Source of the DNA: Planctomycetaceae bacterium
Lineage (GTDB): Bacteria > Planctomycetota > Planctomycetia > Pirellulales > Thermoguttaceae
NCBI GenBank assembly: GCA_031257725.1
Contig: JAIROD010000215.1
Location: 1 to 8,646, forward strand
Direction: 5' to 3'
Length of the DNA: 8,646 nt
Shown here: positions 6,524 to 8,646 of the stretch, piece by piece
Layout: every line of letters starts with the position of its first letter
Numbering within the stretch: the first letter of the stretch is position 1
Program-made: the position numbers and the translations under genes
The notes under the pieces: generated by a model
Databases searched by the model: none
What the model was told of the DNA's origin: nothing
Seen by the model: the letters and a program-made list of their open reading frames with translations, nothing else

Positions 6524-6544
6524 ACCTCACAATAGACCATTAAT

Positions 6545-7573
6545 TTAATCAATTAAAGGTTCCTTTTTTTCTTTTTTCGTTGGAGTTGATAAAGTCAACG
6601 CCGCCGTTTTTTCCTGTCCTTCACGCAAGAGTTGAAGTGTTACGGTTTCTCCGGCATAACGCGGGCGGAGATTCATGGTAACCTGTAACGCCGACTCAAC
6701 AGGATTGCCGTCAATCGCGGTGATTCGGTCGCCGATTTTAATTCCGGCTTGGGCTGCCGGCGAATCCGGTTGAACCGCGTCAATCACCGCTTCGCCGATA
6801 AAAATACGGTTTTCTTTAAATTGAATTCCGGCAAAACCCGATTTCAAATCATTTCCTTTTTTGAGTTTACCGATTATTGTTTCCTTCTGAATATCCTCAA
6901 ACGGAATCGCCAACCCAACACCGGCATCATACATTTCCGCACCGGCAGTCAATTCATCAGAGGTCATGGAAAGCGGAACCAACAGTCCGAGTAATTTTCC
7001 TTGCCGGTCAATTAACACCCCGCCGTAATTGTTGGGACCAACCGCCGCATCCGTTTGAAAGGCTTTGCCCCAAATCCGATTGTTACCGCTGATAATTCCA
7101 AGAGCAATATTGGGTTCGTCCCGTGAAAGCGCAACACCAACCGCAATACAGGATTCACCCGTCAAAACAGAATTTTTGGTTCGGATTTCCGGCGATGTTG
7201 CAAAAAGATTGTTTAGAAAATCATCGTTTAAATTTTCAACTTTCAGAAGAGTTAACATCCGGTTCAAATCGGTGGCCGCTTTTCGGGCAACTTTTTTTGT
7301 ACCGTCGGAAAATTGGAGCAGGATGGAAGCGGGTTCATGGAGAAAATGAAACGCACTGGTCAGAACAAAACCTTGCCGATCTAAAAGAAAACCGCTGCCG
7401 GCTCCTTCATTAACCAATTCATCACCGATTTTTTCATGACCGCCAATGGTGTCAATCCGCACTAAAAACGGCGCAACAGAATAAACCGCCTGACGTGTTT
7501 GCAACGAATCATCATCGCCAAAACTAAAGGCAATGTTCGAAATGAACAGGCAAACAAAAAATAATCGGTACAT
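6545..7573 (-). CDS. Exported HtrA-like pseudoprotease with PDZ domain
   Basis: Encodes 342 residues. Residues 1-18 are a signal peptide, placing the protein in the periplasm or cell envelope. Residues about 30-235 have the trypsin/HtrA fold: GSGFLLDRQGFVLTSAFHF (59-77) aligns with the GSGxxxxxxGxxLTNNHVV block, and TDAAVGPNNYGGVLID (174-189) with TDAxINPGNSGGPLVN. The catalytic residues appear lost: Phe75 at the His position (His76 is adjacent), Met106 at the Asp position, Tyr183 at the Ser position. A PDZ domain covers about 245-330, with VQPDSPAAQAGIKIGDRI at 267-284. The tail is lysine-rich. HtrA proteins normally degrade or chaperone envelope proteins; this one probably binds rather than cuts. 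There is no clear Shine-Dalgarno. It lies 63 bp after the nuclease-like gene and 21 bp before the cdsA-like gene. Confidence 0.88.
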   Translation of the reverse strand: MYRLFFVCLFISNIAFSFGDDDSLQTRQAVYSVAPFLVRIDTIGGHEKIGDELVNEGAGSGFLLDRQGFVLTSAFHFLHEPASILLQFSDGTKKVARKAATDLNRMLTLLKVENLNDDFLNNLFATSPEIRTKNSVLTGESCIAVGVALSRDEPNIALGIISGNNRIWGKAFQTDAAVGPNNYGGVLIDRQGKLLGLLVPLSMTSDELTAGAEMYDAGVGLAIPFEDIQKETIIGKLKKGNDLKSGFAGIQFKENRIFIGEAVIDAVQPDSPAAQAGIKIGDRITAIDGNPVESALQVTMNLRPRYAGETVTLQLLREGQEKTAALTLSTPTKKEKKEPLID

Positions 7574-7599
7574 ATTCAGGCAATAAAATTACTTTGTTC

Positions 7600-7618
7600 G
7601 ATGTTGTCCAATAACATC
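7600..7618. other. Small hairpin between nuclease-like and pseudoprotease genes
   Basis: GATGTT (7600-7605) pairs with AACATC (7613-7618) around a seven-base loop in the 63-bp gap. It has no following U-run on the transcribed strand. It may influence read-through or translation of the pseudoprotease gene, or be fortuitous. Confidence 0.25.
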
Positions 7619-7636
7619 AGATGAAAAGTTACACGC

Positions 7637-8257
7637 TTAAAAGAGACGCGGTTGGAAATCCGGCGGAACATCCATATTGAGCGTATCGCCGTTCTGAGTA
7701 ATGGTGTAAAAACCGGCTTCAATTGCCTTCGCTTGGATCTGTTTATCAAAGACGGCGCCGGCAATCACACCGATAATTTTTTTATCCGGTCTTTTATGTT
7801 TTTTAAAATGTTCACGTAAAATATTTAGGCGGGTAATATGATGCGTAATATCGTTTTCCTGCGGTTTGGTTTTCACTTCCGCCGCCACGATGATCTCCTC
7901 ATTCTCTAATAAAAGATCAATTTTTATAAGCGTTTGGTTGAGATCGTCTATAATTTCAAGTCGGGATACTTCGTGGAAAAGATAACCGAGTTCGTTAAAA
8001 AGCCGAATGATCTCCGGCGCAATCAAATGTTCCGCCAATTCCCCAAAACATTGATTAAAATAACCAAATGGTTTACACAGTTCGCCGATCATTTTCTCCT
8101 TTTTTCTCTGTGGATCGCAACTTTCCTGTATTTGTTCCAGTATTCGGCGATCTGTTTCTTGGAACAGTTCCCGCAATCCTTTACCGGTTTCCTGAACCAG
8201 TTGCCAGACTTTTTCGAATGTTAGGCGGTTGGAATCGGGAAGATTGTTAGTTGGCAT
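7637..8257 (-). CDS. PD-(D/E)XK nuclease-like protein with helical N-terminus
   Basis: Encodes 206 residues. Residues 12-60 are charged and helical, probably a coiled coil. The rest fits the PD-(D/E)XK fold seen in DUF3782-type proteins: GELAEHLIAPEI (72-83) is the N-terminal helix, KIDLLLENEE (112-121) supplies Asp114, and VAAEVKTK (124-131) supplies Glu127 and Lys129, the D...ExK pattern of metal-dependent nucleases. IIGVIAGAVFD (161-171) is a later core strand. Members of such families are common in cyanobacteria, archaea and planctomycetes, often in variable regions, and mostly uncharacterised. The ATG is supported by GAAGGAG (8266-8272) eight bases upstream. Family membership is inferred from the motifs. 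DNA cleavage is not shown, and there is no methylase or toxin partner. Confidence 0.75.
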   Translation of the reverse strand: MPTNNLPDSNRLTFEKVWQLVQETGKGLRELFQETDRRILEQIQESCDPQRKKEKMIGELCKPFGYFNQCFGELAEHLIAPEIIRLFNELGYLFHEVSRLEIIDDLNQTLIKIDLLLENEEIIVAAEVKTKPQENDITHHITRLNILREHFKKHKRPDKKIIGVIAGAVFDKQIQAKAIEAGFYTITQNGDTLNMDVPPDFQPRLF

Positions 8258-8258
8258 T

Positions 8259-8281
8259 GGAATTACTCCTTCATTCAGTAT
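8259..8281. repeat. Terminal-repeat-like segment carrying the ribosome site
   Basis: This segment matches the left end of the MITE-like element (8329-8350) in the same orientation at most positions, sharing GGAAT, CTCC and TCATTCAG. On the minus strand it supplies the GAAGGAG ribosome site of the nuclease-like gene, one base before the start codon. It may be a solo or degenerate element end. Confidence 0.4.
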
Positions 8282-8362
8282 TACATTAAAGAAATAGAAA
8301 ATAGACAGACATTAAACAATATTTATTGGGAATCTCTCCTCATTCAGCATTTACCGAAAGTA

Positions 8363-8386
8363 AACGGCGTGGGTTTGCCCCGCGTT
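8363..8386. repeat. Hairpin unit A inside the MITE-like element
   Basis: CGTGGG (8368-8373) pairs with CCCGCG (8379-8384), with one G-T wobble, flanked by AACG and GTT. Read on this strand, it aligns with the reverse complement of unit B (8404-8426) with about five differences including one gap. Confidence 0.55.
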
Positions 8387-8403
8387 GTTCGACTTAACCC
8401 TAA

Positions 8404-8426
8404 AACACGGGGTAACCCCCGTCGTT
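8404..8426. repeat. Hairpin unit B, inverted relative to unit A
   Basis: ACGGGG (8407-8412) pairs with CCCCGT (8417-8422) around a TAAC loop. It is the inverted counterpart of unit A, 17 bp away. The two together form a REP-style doublet and could also pair with each other. Confidence 0.55.
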
Positions 8427-8485
8427 AACTAATTCGTTGAAAATAAAAAATGGAATTATGAGAGACTCCCTATTGTGAAAGGATA

Positions 8486-8514
8486 ATATTAATGCAATGC
8501 CGCCGATAAGTCAA
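8486..8514 (-). promoter_or_regulatory. Sigma70-like promoter for the nuclease/pseudoprotease/cdsA group
   Basis: On the minus strand TTGACT (8514-8509) and TAATAT (8491-8486) are separated by exactly 17 bp, the best promoter match in the window. Transcription would begin near 8479 and run through the whole MITE-like element before reaching the ATG at 8257, giving a leader of about 220 bases with strong secondary structure. Confidence 0.6.
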
Positions 8515-8533
8515 GGGACATGGGGAGCATTTG

Positions 8534-8644
8534 TTAACGGCAAAAAATCAGAATGTAAATAATACCAAGAAAAGTGGTCAACGCCAAGATTTTTTGAGCC
8601 GTTCCTTGTTTCCGTAAAGATGTTTTTTGCACGAAAAAAAACAA
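8534..8644 (-). CDS. Possible C-terminus of a membrane protein
   Basis: One minus-strand frame is open from the window edge to a TAA at 8536-8534 and gives 36 residues. A basic stretch (KTSLRKQGTAQK) is followed by a hydrophobic helix, LALTTFLGIIYILIF, ending in CR. This pattern of a positive loop followed by a C-terminal membrane segment is plausible for a real protein. A second frame is open over the same stretch, and there is too little sequence to identify a family. The stop lies 20 bp before the promoter at 8486-8514. Confidence 0.3.
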   Translation of the reverse strand: MFFFVQKTSLRKQGTAQKILALTTFLGIIYILIFCR

Positions 8645-8646
8645 TA

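Larger units (their letters stand above)
8328..8470. mobile_element. MITE-like element with terminal inverted repeats and TATT duplication
   Basis: GGGAATCTCTC (8328-8338) is matched by the inverse GAGAGACTCCC (8460-8470) at 10 of 11 positions; extended to 18 bp the match is 15 of 18. TATT directly precedes (8324-8327) and follows (8471-8474) the element, as a 4-bp target duplication would. The 143-bp interior has no reading frame but holds two inverted hairpin units. Together these are the marks of a non-autonomous transposable element. The same features would also close a structured RNA leader. No matching transposase is in the window. Confidence 0.5.

Noticed and set aside
6282..6530. Minus-strand frame starting with GTG at 6530
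   Set aside because: It overlaps the start of the cdsA-like gene in another frame. The cdsA-like frame carries membrane segments and family motifs, this one none.
7637..8257. Restriction-modification or anti-phage defence system
   Set aside because: The PD-(D/E)XK-like protein stands alone, without methyltransferase, helicase or toxin partner, and lies beside housekeeping-type envelope genes.

Overview
The window looks like chromosomal DNA of a planctomycete, probably from the Pirellulales. The basis is the long TolC-family protein, whose central region resembles planctomycete TolC homologues I know, together with moderate GC, AT-rich spacers and several spacers carrying palindromic repeats. 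This taxonomic call rests on recognition of protein families, not on a marker gene. I see no rRNA, tRNA or CRISPR array.

Layout. All five complete genes lie on the minus strand. Reading in the direction of transcription (right to left): the C-terminus of a possible small membrane protein (8534-8644, uncertain); a sigma70-like promoter (8486-8514); a 143-bp MITE-like element with terminal inverted repeats and a 4-bp target duplication (8328-8470); a PD-(D/E)XK-like protein (7637-8257); an exported HtrA/trypsin-fold protein with a PDZ domain that has lost its catalytic residues (6545-7573); a CdsA/YnbB-like CDP-alcohol synthase (5387-6523); an asparagine-synthase-like ligase without the glutaminase cysteine (3501-5204); a 941-bp spacer with a pair of inverted hairpin repeats; and a TolC-type outer-membrane lipoprotein (328-2559). 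A partial plus-strand CDS ends at 159 and converges on tolC across a strong hairpin (163-202).

How the genes may work together. The nuclease-like gene, pseudoprotease and cdsA-like gene are closely spaced (gaps of 63 and 21 bp) and could be one transcript starting near 8479. The asparagine-synthase-like gene follows after 182 bp with its own dyad upstream. tolC stands apart with a recognisable promoter and a leader hairpin. Cell envelope is a loose theme (exported pseudoprotease, phospholipid enzyme, outer-membrane channel), but no pathway is demonstrated by the sequence.

The most interesting points are three enzyme families whose key residues are altered or missing, and three spacers built from hairpin repeats: a MITE-like element in the operon leader, an inverted hairpin pair with a compensatory base-pair swap, and short repeats shared between the 3' flanks of different genes.
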